This document shows, in pieces, positions 35,371-44,643 of a DNA stretch of 64,000 bases. The notes below the pieces were generated by a model. It ran no database searches. It saw only the letters and a program-made list of their open reading frames with translations, and was not told the DNA's origin. The DNA is taken from positions 1,984,001-2,048,000 of the forward strand of contig NZ_CP108081.1 of assembly GCF_036182465.1 (NCBI RefSeq), written 5' to 3'. Both the position numbers and the translations under genes were made by a program. The stretch is from Streptomyces sp. NBC_00258 (GTDB lineage Bacteria > Actinomycetota > Actinomycetes > Streptomycetales > Streptomycetaceae). Position 1 is the first letter of the stretch. Each line of letters begins with the position of its first letter.

Positions 35371-36429
35371 CTAGGCAGTGGCGGGGACGACGGCGTACCG
35401 GTCGACGTCGTCCTCCTGCGTGCGGCGCGCACGGCCGTCGGCCACCAGGACGTCCAGATGTGCCGCGGTCTCGTTGACGGCGAGCATCTGGTTGAACGGG
35501 CTGAGGTCGGCGAAGGCCACCTTGCGCCGGGTCCAGCCCAACTCCCCCGCCACGACATGGGCGTTGAGCGTACGGTCGCCAAGGACATTGAGGGTCTCGG
35601 TGAGCCGGTCGTCGTGGTGGGCCAGCAGTTCGCCGACGCGGGCATGGACGCTGTCGCCGACCGGGCCGTGCGCGGGCAGCAGTTGCGTATCGGAGAGCGT
35701 GGTCATCAGCCGCAGCGAGGCGAGGTAGTCGCCCAACGGCAGTGTGCCGCCGCCGAGTTCGAACCCGATGGAGGGGGTGATGTGCGGCAGCACGTGGTCC
35801 CCGGAGAACAGCAGACCCCGGGCCCGGTCGAGATAGACGACGTGGCCGCGGGTGTGGCCGGGGGTGGGCACGACCGTCAACCTGGCGTCCCCGAACCGGA
35901 GTTCCTCGCTCTCCAGCCAGCGGTCCGGTGCCTCCCACACGCTCGGGTCGAAGCCGCCATGGTCCATCGCGGCGATACGCTCGGCGAGTTCGTGGGCGCC
36001 GGCCCGGCGCAGCGTCCGAAGTGAGCCGACCGGCTGATCTGTACGCAGTTCCCCGAGCAGTTCCAGGCCGCGCCGCTCACCGGAGCCGAGGTAGACCCGG
36101 GAGCCGAGCAGCCTGCGCAGTTCGACGGCCTGGGTGTAGTGGTCGCGGTGGATGTGGGTGACCAGGACGTGGCTGATCGCACCGAGGTCATGGCCGAGCC
36201 CGCCCAGCGCGTCCTCAAGTGCCTTGCGGGACTCGGGGATCGACCATCCCCCGTCGATCAGGACCACTCCTTCCGTCAGCCCTTCGAGGGCGTAGACGTT
36301 GACGGCCCGCAGTCCGTCGTCCGGCAGCGGGAGCGGGATGCGGTGGACGCCGGGACGTACGGTCTCGGCTCCTGCTTCCGCCCACCTGCCGCGGTCGAAG
36401 CGGGTGACGCGGGTCGTGGGGGTGGTCAT
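35371..36429 (-). CDS. metallo-beta-lactamase-fold hydrolase
   Basis: The 352-residue protein has the metal motif THIHRDHYTQ near residue 95, PTPGHTRGHVVYLD near 190 and SGDHVLPH near 210, all positions of a di-zinc MBL hydrolase. A C-terminal helical winged domain (LTETLNVLGDRTLN, TAAHLDVLVADG) is typical of the lactamase-B/DUF subgroup near thioesterases and lactonases. It may open a lactone or release an acid from CoA. Its ATG overlaps the stop of the acyl-CoA ligase gene, and AAGGAGATG precedes it. It is the last gene of the unit starting at 39216. Confidence 0.85.
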   Translation of the reverse strand: MTTPTTRVTRFDRGRWAEAGAETVRPGVHRIPLPLPDDGLRAVNVYALEGLTEGVVLIDGGWSIPESRKALEDALGGLGHDLGAISHVLVTHIHRDHYTQAVELRRLLGSRVYLGSGERRGLELLGELRTDQPVGSLRTLRRAGAHELAERIAAMDHGGFDPSVWEAPDRWLESEELRFGDARLTVVPTPGHTRGHVVYLDRARGLLFSGDHVLPHITPSIGFELGGGTLPLGDYLASLRLMTTLSDTQLLPAHGPVGDSVHARVGELLAHHDDRLTETLNVLGDRTLNAHVVAGELGWTRRKVAFADLSPFNQMLAVNETAAHLDVLVADGRARRTQEDDVDRYAVVPATA

Positions 36430-38018
36430 GCATCTCCTTGACGAGGGGGTTGTCGTTCTTGTTCCGGGGCCGGTCCCGCTTCGGGTTCCGGTTGCTGCTC
36501 CGGTTCCCGTCGCGGATTCGCGGAGAGCCGGGCGTGCAGCTCACCTGCGAGTTCGCGGGCTCCCGACCGGTCGAGCTTGCCGACGGTGGTCTGCGGCAAC
36601 TCGCCCACGGTGAAAGCGAATTCGGGCCACTTGGCCTTGGACAGGCCGGTCCGGGCGAGGTGCGCGGTGATCTCGTCGAGGCCGAGGGCGTCGTCGCTGT
36701 CCTCGGGCACGACGAGGACGGCGGCGCGTTCGCCGAGCAGCGGGTCCGGTACGGGTGCCACGCAGACGCGGGCCACCGACGGGTGTCCGGCGACGGCGCG
36801 CTCGATCTCGGTGATGTCGAGGTTGCGGCCGCCGCGGATGATGACGTCCTTCTCGCGGCCCATGACGGTGACCGTGCCGTCGTCGCCGGTCATGAGCAGG
36901 TCCCCGGTGGGGAAGAACCCGTCCGGGGTGAGGGCCGGCGGCTCGACCTTGCCGTCGCGGGCGTAGCCGAGGAAGAGGGAGGGGCCGCGGACCTCGGCCC
37001 GGCCCGTCCGGCCGGGGCCCAGGACCGTTCCGTCCGGGGCGATCGCACGCAGCTCGGTGCCGGGGAAGGGCCGGCCGTCGCGGTCCAGGCGGAGCTCCTC
37101 GGGGTCCTCGGGCAGCGGCGAGGTGTGTCCGAGGCACTCGGACATGCCGAACACCCGCAGGATCCTCGTACCGAGGGAGCGTTCGGCGCGGGCGAGCGCT
37201 CCGCGGTCCATGGGGCCGCCGCCGACGGTGATCGAGCGGACCCCTTCGAGAACGCGCGATCCGCCCGCCGCCGAGCCCATCTGGAGAGCCATGGTCGGCA
37301 CGCACATGGTCCACCGGACGTCGTGGGCCGCCATCCGTGCGAGTACCTCCTCCCGGTCCCATCGTCCGGTCAGGACGAGCGGCCCACCGAGCATGAGCGC
37401 CATACAGACGCCGAAGCAGTACGCGGCCGTGGAGGAGAGGGGGACGACGGCGGCCACCGCGTCACCGTCGCGCAGCCCGTTGATGTCGGCGGTGCTGGAG
37501 CACGCGTACCGCAGTGCGCTCTCGGACTGGACGACGCCCTTGGGCCGTCCGGTCGAGCCGGACGTGAGACCGATGAGGGCGCCGCCGGACCAGCGGGAGA
37601 CATCGCGCGGGCCGCGGCCCGCGAGGACCGTCCAGCCGTCCAATACCTCGGCCTGTCTCGCACCGGGCATACCTTCCCGGCCGTCCCACTCCTGGAGCGC
37701 GGCCGGCTCCGCGATCACGACATCGGGGCGGATGTCCTCCAGGGCGGCGGCGAACTCCGCACGGGTCGTATGCCGGTTGACCAGGGCCAGGACACCGCCG
37801 GTCATCCCCACGGCGAGGGTCGCCGCGACGGTGCGCCAGGTGTTGTCGGCCTGGAGGAGGACCGTGCCGCCGGGTGTTCCGTCAGGTGTCATGGTGTCGG
37901 CCAGGTCGGCCGCGCACGCAAGGAGTTCGCGCGCGCTGTGCGGCCCGATGTCGTCGACGACGGCCGTGAAGTCGGCCTCCTCGGCCCGCTCCTGGAAAGC
38001 TCGTACTGTCTGTCGCAT
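36426..38018 (-). CDS. acyl-CoA synthetase (AMP-forming)
   Basis: The 530-residue ligase activates a carboxylic acid with ATP and CoA. The P-loop-like LTSGSTGRPKGVV is near residue 150. GMSECLGHTSPLP, FPTGDLLMTGDDG and the GREKDVIIRGGRNLD hinge follow, and TVGKLDR carries the C-terminal lysine. A Pro/Glu/Gln-rich tail of about 30 residues after it is unusual and probably disordered. The acceptor pocket cannot be assigned. It is in a unit with NTF2-like, EthD and MBL-fold genes. GAGGAAG precedes the ATG. In the pathway it would be the entry step into CoA esters. Confidence 0.93.
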   Translation of the reverse strand: MRQTVRAFQERAEEADFTAVVDDIGPHSARELLACAADLADTMTPDGTPGGTVLLQADNTWRTVAATLAVGMTGGVLALVNRHTTRAEFAAALEDIRPDVVIAEPAALQEWDGREGMPGARQAEVLDGWTVLAGRGPRDVSRWSGGALIGLTSGSTGRPKGVVQSESALRYACSSTADINGLRDGDAVAAVVPLSSTAAYCFGVCMALMLGGPLVLTGRWDREEVLARMAAHDVRWTMCVPTMALQMGSAAGGSRVLEGVRSITVGGGPMDRGALARAERSLGTRILRVFGMSECLGHTSPLPEDPEELRLDRDGRPFPGTELRAIAPDGTVLGPGRTGRAEVRGPSLFLGYARDGKVEPPALTPDGFFPTGDLLMTGDDGTVTVMGREKDVIIRGGRNLDITEIERAVAGHPSVARVCVAPVPDPLLGERAAVLVVPEDSDDALGLDEITAHLARTGLSKAKWPEFAFTVGELPQTTVGKLDRSGARELAGELHARLSANPRREPEQQPEPEAGPAPEQERQPPRQGDA

Positions 38019-38091
38019 CCGCTTCCTCGCCTCGTCGCGCGAAAGGTGGTGATATCCGTCCCCGCCGGACTCGCCGACGCACTCAGCCCGC

Positions 38092-38412
38092 TCAGCCCGC
38101 GAGCATGTCCTTCTCGCCGCCCATGACCGCGATCCGGCGGCCCTTCATGTCCCCGACCTGGGCGACGGCCGCCGCCCATTCCGGGCTGTCGAGGGCCTTG
38201 CGCAGGTCCTCCGCGGTGTCGAAGCCCAGGACGGAGACGCCGTCCCAGCCCTCGGAGCGCGGTTCGAGTGCCGTGTCGATCTCGGTGTGCCGCCAGGACC
38301 TCAGTCCGGGCAGGGTGCGGGTCAGTTCGGCGTGGTCGCCGCGCCACCAGTCGATGAACCGCTCATGGGTCCAGTCGGACGGCCGGGCGGCCAGCAGCAC
38401 GAGGTTGTACAT
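38092..38412 (-). CDS. EthD domain protein
   Basis: This 106-residue dimeric alpha-beta-barrel protein carries the EthD pattern WTHERFIDWWRGDHAELTR and LPGLRSW. Members occur in alkane, ether and aromatic catabolic clusters and are needed for the pathway without a proven reaction; some act as dehydratases or cyclases. GAGGAGAG precedes the ATG. It lies 37 bases after the second NTF2-like gene and 73 before the ligase. Confidence 0.85.
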   Translation of the reverse strand: MYNLVLLAARPSDWTHERFIDWWRGDHAELTRTLPGLRSWRHTEIDTALEPRSEGWDGVSVLGFDTAEDLRKALDSPEWAAAVAQVGDMKGRRIAVMGGEKDMLAG

Positions 38413-38449
38413 CGTCTCTCCTCACACTTCTCGGGCTTTTCGGGGCTCC

Positions 38450-38869
38450 TCAGGTGAACAGCACAGAGGGCGAGCGCCCGATGAGCAGCCGCCGCACCCG
38501 GCCCGCGCCGGTCAGGCGCGCGGAGGCCACGAAGGTCGCCTCCAGCTCGCCGTGGCGCCGGACCTCGCCCAGGAACAGCTCGTCCTGGCCGACGGTGCTC
38601 GCCGTGAGCAGATGGTGGGTGCGGACGCCCACTTCACGCTGGGCGAGGTAGCCCTCCATCTCGGCCCGGCCGCCGTGGAAGTCGGTCGCGCCGTCGCCGC
38701 CGGTGGAGAACAGGATGGCGAACGAGAAGTCGTCGCTGATCAGGTCGAGGATCCGGTCGGCGTCCTCGCTGTCCAGGATCGCGAACCAGGTCGTCAGGAA
38801 GGAGGCGCCGGACCGCGAGGCGTCGGGCTGGGAAGCAGCGGACTGGGAAGCGCGGGACTGTGTCGTCAT
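38450..38869 (-). CDS. NTF2-like protein, second of an adjacent pair
   Basis: The 139-residue cone-fold protein has a flexible N-terminus rich in Ser and Ala, then FLTTWFAILDSEDADRILDL and the usual beta-sheet. Its ATG overlaps the stop of the other NTF2-like gene, suggesting that the two form a heteromer. The family includes ketosteroid isomerase-like, dehydratase and ligand-binding proteins; no clear catalytic dyad was placed. Confidence 0.75.
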   Translation of the reverse strand: MTTQSRASQSAASQPDASRSGASFLTTWFAILDSEDADRILDLISDDFSFAILFSTGGDGATDFHGGRAEMEGYLAQREVGVRTHHLLTASTVGQDELFLGEVRRHGELEATFVASARLTGAGRVRRLLIGRSPSVLFT

Positions 38870-39216
38870 GGCCGGTCCACCAGGTCGAAGTCGGTGGTGA
38901 AGAAGGACTGGTAGCGCGCCATGAGCCCGGCGGGCGAGATCTGCGCGGCGGAGAGGAAGGCGCCGGCGGTCACGCCCTTCTCGACCACGAAGCCGTACAC
39001 CGTCTCGACGTCGCCGTCGACCGCGTACCGGACGATCTCGTGGGTACGGTCCACCGCGGCGCGCCCTGCGATGTAGGCGGCGAAGTCCTCGCGGGACTCC
39101 CCGGTCCGCTGCCCGCCGGGAAGCGCGATGAGGAAGCGGAAGTCCGGCTCCAGGAGTTCCAGGGCCTTGTCGGGATCCTGGCCGTCCATGGCGGCCATGT
39201 ATGCGCGAAGCACCAT
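38866..39216 (-). CDS. NTF2-like protein, first of an adjacent pair
   Basis: The 116-residue NTF2-like protein shows AYMAAMDGQDPDKALELLEP and DFAAYIAGR, then a sheet ending in MARYQSFFT. It is the first gene of a unit that continues through a second NTF2-like protein, EthD, the ligase and the MBL hydrolase. GAGGAGA precedes the ATG, and operator B lies 50 bases upstream. The small size and context suggest an isomerase, hydratase or carrier of a pathway intermediate. Confidence 0.75.
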   Translation of the reverse strand: MVLRAYMAAMDGQDPDKALELLEPDFRFLIALPGGQRTGESREDFAAYIAGRAAVDRTHEIVRYAVDGDVETVYGFVVEKGVTAGAFLSAAQISPAGLMARYQSFFTTDFDLVDRP

Positions 39217-39266
39217 GCTGATCGTTCTCCTCAGCGTTCCTGTCAGCGTTCCTGCGTCCTAAAACA

Positions 39267-39285
39267 ACCTGAGTTCACTTCAGTT
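39267..39285. promoter_or_regulatory. regulon operator B
   Basis: On the minus strand the site reads AACTGAA-GTGAA-CTCAGGT, matching operator A in its left 9 bases and with two mismatches in the right arm. It lies between the TetR gene and the NTF2-like gene it precedes. Confidence 0.7.
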
Positions 39286-39347
39286 TGAATGTAAGGCGGG
39301 TGCCCCGCCCCCGGCAAGGGGCGGGACATGACCGGCAGCCGGGACCG

Positions 39348-39974
39348 CTATTCGGCGACCATGCGCACCACGCATCCTTCGATCATGTCGCTGATCTCCG
39401 GGAGCGGGATGGCCCCGCTCGGGCGGTACCAGCGCCAGACGCTCACGATCATTCCGAGAACGGCGAGCCCGAGGGTGTGCGCGTCCCGGACCGGGAAGGC
39501 GCCCTTGGACATGCCGCGCATCAGCAGGTTCGTCCAGTCCCGCTCGACCATCTGCACCAGCTGGCGGGCGGCGACGCGCTCGGTCTCCTCGCGCTTGGAC
39601 TTCCGCGGGGTGGCGAGCAGGGACATGTTGGCCTGCAGGATGCGCATCTGGCGGATCTCCTGCTCAGTGACCGCGAACGCGGTACGGACCCCCGCGCGCA
39701 GCTCCTCGACCGGCTCCGACTTCCCGGCCGTGGCCTCGACGAACATGTCGTGGGAGCGCTGCAGCTCCAGGCGCATGATGGTCAGCAGGCAGTGGGCCTT
39801 GGACTCGAAGTAGTGGTACAGGGCCGTCTGTCCGATGCCCACCCGGTCGGCGACCTCGGACCACTTCGTGTTCTCGTAGCCGTCCTCCCCGAACCGCTCC
39901 ACGGCCGCCACGAGAATCGCGGCCCGCTTGGACCTGGGCCCCTCGTCCGGATCCACGATCCGCGCGCTCACCAT
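39348..39974 (-). CDS. TetR family regulator, candidate controller of the catabolic locus
   Basis: The 208-residue regulator has an N-terminal helix-turn-helix (RAAILVAAVERFGEDGYENT, then VADRVGIGQTALYHYF) followed by a large all-helical ligand domain with FadR/KstR-like sequence character (MRLELQRSHDMFVEA, MGMSKGAFPVRDAHTLGLAV). GGGAGAGA precedes the ATG at 39974. It sits between two operons that carry similar operators (B and C), and its neighbours are CoA-catabolic enzymes, so it is the leading candidate for binding the seven ACTGAA-N5-TTCA sites, with a CoA ester as inducer. I found no strong copy of the site in front of its own gene. Binding itself is inference. Confidence 0.85.
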   Translation of the reverse strand: MVSARIVDPDEGPRSKRAAILVAAVERFGEDGYENTKWSEVADRVGIGQTALYHYFESKAHCLLTIMRLELQRSHDMFVEATAGKSEPVEELRAGVRTAFAVTEQEIRQMRILQANMSLLATPRKSKREETERVAARQLVQMVERDWTNLLMRGMSKGAFPVRDAHTLGLAVLGMIVSVWRWYRPSGAIPLPEISDMIEGCVVRMVAE

Positions 39975-40107
39975 CGTCTCTCCCTCTTCTCTCCACGACC
40001 GGCACCGATCACCGCCCGGGTGTCCGAGAGTAGACCCAAGTTCAAGTCGGCTACGAATGGAAGGCAGGTTACGAACGAAAGAGGCACGACCGGCCCGACC
40101 GCGGTGC

Positions 40108-40896
40108 TCACGGGACCGGGGCGTGCGTGAAGTCGGGACGGCGCCTGGCGAGGAACGCGGCCACGCCTTCCCGCCCCTCGGCGGAGACCGCGGCGGCGGC
40201 CAGTTGGCGGGCCTCCGCGTCGAGGTGTTCGCCGAACTCCGCCGACAGCGCCCCGGCGACCAGCCGCCGTGTCGCCCCGTACGCACCCGTGGCCCCGCGC
40301 GCCAGCGCGCCCGCGGCCTCGGCGGCCTCCTCGGCCAGCCGCTCCGGCGCGACGAGCCTGCTCACCAGTCCCATCTCCAGGGCCTCGGCGGCCGGGATCC
40401 GGCGGTTGGTCAGCAGCAGGTCCATCGCCCGCCTCGGTCCCACGAGACGGGGCAGCGACCAGCTGACCCCGGCGTCCGGCGAGTACCCGATGCCGGTGTA
40501 CGCGGCCGTGAAGCCGGCGTCCGAGGCCGCGAAGCACAGGTCGCCCGCCGCGGCGAGCCCCAGCCCGGCCCCGGCCGCACTCCCCTGCACGGCCGTCACC
40601 AGGGGCGCGTCGAGACCGGCGAATATCCGCAGCGCCCCGTGCAGCGCGTCGGTGACCTCGGTGAGGTGCGCGGCCAGCCGCTCACCGGAGAGGGCGGCGA
40701 ACTCCTTCAGGTCACCTCCGACGCAGAAGGACCGCCCCTGCCCGGTGAGCAGCACGGCCCGTGCTCCCGCCCGCTCGCACTCCCGCGCGGCGGCCAGCAG
40801 CGCCCCGGCCATCGCCAGGTCGATCGCGTTGCCGTCCCCGCGGCACATCTCGACGCGCGCCACGCCGTCACCGTCGACCTCGACCGTCACCCTCAT
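40108..40896 (-). CDS. crotonase-fold enzyme, PaaG-like isomerase
   Basis: The 262-residue crotonase has the oxyanion-hole strand FCVGGDLKEFAAL and GSAAGAGLGLAAAGDLC. The first catalytic Glu of enoyl-CoA hydratases is absent here. A conserved Asp occurs in GIGYSPDAGVSWSLPRLVG, the arrangement of PaaG-type isomerases. A double-bond or epoxide isomerisation is therefore more likely than hydration. The ATG at 40896 overlaps the stop of the upstream gene (ATGA); the ATG at 40908 is possible. It is the last gene of the large operon that begins at 48205. Confidence 0.82.
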   Translation of the reverse strand: MRVTVEVDGDGVARVEMCRGDGNAIDLAMAGALLAAARECERAGARAVLLTGQGRSFCVGGDLKEFAALSGERLAAHLTEVTDALHGALRIFAGLDAPLVTAVQGSAAGAGLGLAAAGDLCFAASDAGFTAAYTGIGYSPDAGVSWSLPRLVGPRRAMDLLLTNRRIPAAEALEMGLVSRLVAPERLAEEAAEAAGALARGATGAYGATRRLVAGALSAEFGEHLDAEARQLAAAAVSAEGREGVAAFLARRRPDFTHAPVP

Positions 40897-41675
40897 CGCG
40901 CCGTCCATCCGCCGTCCACGGTGAGCACTTGCCCCGTGCAGTACGAGGACGCGTCCGAGGCCAGATAGAGCAACGCCCCGTCCAGTTCGCCCTGTTCACC
41001 GCCCCGGCCGAGCATCGTGCCGCGCTCGACCCATCTCCGGGACCGCTCGTCCGCGAACAACTCGTGGGTCATCTCGGTGCGGAACCAGCCGGGGGCCAGG
41101 GCGTTGACGCGGATCCCCGACTGCCCCCACTGTCCGGCCAGTTCACGGGTCAGCCCGACGAGCCCGGCCTTCGAAGCGGCATAGGCGGCACCGCCCATGG
41201 GGGCGCCGGAGACCAGCCCGAGGACGGACGAGACGTTCACGATGGATCGCGTACGGCCGGAGGACGGCGCCTCCGCCAGCAGCCGGGCGAGGTGGAAGGC
41301 GGCCACGAGGTTCACGGCCAGTACGTCCGCGAAGTCGTCGGCGCTCTCGTCCTGGGCCCGTACCGCTCCGGGCGACCCCGCGTTGTTGACGAGGATGTCG
41401 AAGCGTCCGCCGGCCGCCAGCACGGTCTCGGCCAGCCGCACCCGGTCCGTCTCCCGGGAGACGTCGCAGACGACGGGGTGAATGCGCGGATCCTCGTCGG
41501 CCAGTTCCTTCAGCCGGTCGGGTCTGCGGGCCGCGGCGAACACCGTGGCGCCGGCGGCGGCCAGGACGGTCGCGAACCGGGCCCCGAGCCCTGAGGAGGC
41601 CCCGGTGACGACAGCCGTCCGGCCGTGCACCGAGAACAGGTCCGTGTCCCGGTTGATCGGGGAGGCCGTCGTCAT
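40893..41675 (-). CDS. short-chain dehydrogenase/reductase
   Basis: A 260-residue classical enzyme: TGASSGLGARFATVL for cofactor, AARRPD favouring NADP, LVNNAGSPG, catalytic Ser in NVSSVLGL and YAASK for Tyr and Lys. NALAPGWFRTEM and VDGGWTAR are typical. The start overlaps the previous stop as ATGA. It is one of seven such enzymes in the locus and may handle hydroxyl groups on ring or side chain, 3-hydroxyacyl-CoA oxidation being one choice. Confidence 0.9.
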   Translation of the reverse strand: MTTASPINRDTDLFSVHGRTAVVTGASSGLGARFATVLAAAGATVFAAARRPDRLKELADEDPRIHPVVCDVSRETDRVRLAETVLAAGGRFDILVNNAGSPGAVRAQDESADDFADVLAVNLVAAFHLARLLAEAPSSGRTRSIVNVSSVLGLVSGAPMGGAAYAASKAGLVGLTRELAGQWGQSGIRVNALAPGWFRTEMTHELFADERSRRWVERGTMLGRGGEQGELDGALLYLASDASSYCTGQVLTVDGGWTAR

Positions 41676-42444
41676 CCGTCCACCCCGATCGGCAGCACGG
41701 TCGCCCCGCCGTCCAGGACGAGCGTCTGGCCGGTCATCCACGACGACGCCTCGGAGGCGAGGAACACCGCGGCGTTCGCCACGTCCTCCACCGTGCCCAG
41801 CCTGCGCAGCGGAAGCTTCGCGGTGAGAATCGGCTCCCTCGGCTCCCAGACGGCCCGCGCCAGTTCGGTCTTGATCAGGCCGGGCGCGATCGCGTTCACC
41901 CGGGCCCTCGGGCCGAGTTCGTACGCGAGTTGCCGCGTCATGTGGAGCACGGCCGCCTTCGTGGCGTTGTACCAGCCGATGTGCGGATCGACGATCAGCC
42001 CGCCGACGGAGGCGATGTTGACGACCGCTCCCCCGTGCTCCGCCATCCACGCCCGCCAGGCGCACCGGGTCCAGGCGATCATGCCGTACTGATTGACCCG
42101 TACGGTCTTCTCCGCGCGCGGCAGGTCGAGGTCGAGCAGATCGCCCATGTACGGGTTGGTGGCCGCGTTGTTGACCAGGACGTCGAGGCGGCCGAACCGC
42201 GCCATGGTCTCCTCGACACAGCGCTCGGCGTCGTCCGGCTCACCGGCGTTGGCGACCACCTCGTGCACCTCGCCGTCGCCCTTGACCCGGAGCAACTCCT
42301 CGCGTGCGACGGCGAGTCCGTCCGGTTTGCGGGCGGCGATCACCACGTGGGCTCCCGCCTCCCGGTACGCCTTGGCGATGCCCAGGCCGATGCCCCGGGA
42401 ACCGCCGGTGATCACGGCGACGCGGCCGTGCAGTGGGTGTCCGC

Positions 42445-42448
<4 letters not shown>
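41672..42448 (-). CDS. short-chain dehydrogenase/reductase
   Basis: A 258-residue classical enzyme: TGGSRGIGLGIAKA, AARKPDG favouring NADP, LVNNAATNPYMGDLLD, catalytic Ser in NIASVGGL and YNATK for Tyr and Lys, then VLDGGATVLPIG. The NPYMGDLLDLD stretch is typical of the FabG/hydroxyacyl-CoA type. Its ATG overlaps the acyl-CoA dehydrogenase stop, and its stop overlaps the next gene's ATG, so the chain of coupled genes is tight. Confidence 0.9.
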
Positions 42449-43659
<1,211 letters not shown>

Positions 43660-43671
43660 GGTGGTGCTCCT

Positions 43672-44643
43672 TCAAGACCGTTGCGCGAGGATGTCGAGCG
43701 CCGTGCGGATCATCGCCGCGATGGTCGGCGGCAATCGCTCCTGGTCGGGGTCGTGGTGCTTGCCCTCGCGGTGTCTGCGCAGGTTGTGGCCCATGATCGC
43801 GGCCATCTTGGTGCGGGCCAGAGCGCGGAACCAGGCGAGGTCGGGGAGTTCGGTGCGGCCGTCCGCGTAGGCGGCGAGCAGTTCCTCCTCGGTGGGCAGG
43901 CCCGGGACCGGGCGGCCCAGTCGAGGGAAGTTCCGGTGGTCGGCGAAGAGGAGGAACCAGCCGAGATCGATGCGAGGGTCGCCGAGGCTCCAGATCTCCC
44001 AGTCGACGACGGCCGCGGGTCGCTCGCCCCGGCACAGGACGTTGCCGAGCCGGAAGTCGCCGTGGGTCAGGGTGGGTGGCATGCCGTCCGGGACCATGGA
44101 GGCGAGGCGGCTCAGCAACTCCTCCGCACCCGCCCGGAGTTCCTCCGGCACGGCCCGCATGGTGCGTCCCCATCGCTCCAACTCGCCTGCCGGATCGAGG
44201 AGTTCCGAGGTGACCTCGGCCTTCGTCCCGTGCAGATCCCTCAGCACCCCGGCCAGGGCCAGCATCCGTGTCCGGCACAGACCCGGATCGAGCCGGTGCT
44301 CGTCCAGGACCGGCTCGATCGCCTCGCCCTCCACGAACTCCATGGCGAACCAGGCAGGTTCCCGCTCGTCGACGGCAACCACCTCCGGTACGGGGACCGG
44401 CGATCCGGCGAGGGCTCGCAGCACCTCGGCCTGGCGGAGTACATCGTTGCGGCCGACGGGCCGTTGCCCCGGCGGCACGGCCTTCACGACGTACGAGGCC
44501 GATCCCGCCGCCATCGAGTAGGTGAGCCCCGAGTGGCCGCCTGGCAGAGTGCGCAACTCACCGAAGGACACGCTCGGATGGCGGGCAGCGAGCCGCTCGC
44601 GCACCCGGCCGGCGAGTGCCGTCACTTCGGTCGCGGTACTCAA
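43672..44643 (-). CDS. APH-fold kinase of the ACAD10/LvaA type
   Basis: The 323-residue kinase of the aminoglycoside-phosphotransferase fold has LTHGDFRLGNVLC as catalytic loop near residue 200 and AVVDWEIWSLGDPRIDLGWF as the metal site. Sandwiched between two acyl-CoA dehydrogenase genes, it is more likely to phosphorylate a hydroxyacyl-CoA than an antibiotic. The TTG start overlaps the TGA of the upstream dehydrogenase (TTGA), a rare form of coupling; the next better alternatives would lie inside the protein. An AAGGGG run lies nine bases before it. The family assignment is firm, the substrate is inferred. Confidence 0.87.
   Translation of the reverse strand: MSTATEVTALAGRVRERLAARHPSVSFGELRTLPGGHSGLTYSMAAGSASYVVKAVPPGQRPVGRNDVLRQAEVLRALAGSPVPVPEVVAVDEREPAWFAMEFVEGEAIEPVLDEHRLDPGLCRTRMLALAGVLRDLHGTKAEVTSELLDPAGELERWGRTMRAVPEELRAGAEELLSRLASMVPDGMPPTLTHGDFRLGNVLCRGERPAAVVDWEIWSLGDPRIDLGWFLLFADHRNFPRLGRPVPGLPTEEELLAAYADGRTELPDLAWFRALARTKMAAIMGHNLRRHREGKHHDPDQERLPPTIAAMIRTALDILAQRS

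Noticed and set aside
39975..40107. Possible eighth regulon site upstream of the TetR gene (around 40035-40050)
   Set aside because: The best alignment has several mismatches in both arms, so it was not counted.
43672..44643. Aminoglycoside resistance gene
   Set aside because: Only the kinase fold matches; the location between acyl-CoA dehydrogenases fits hydroxyacyl-CoA metabolism better.
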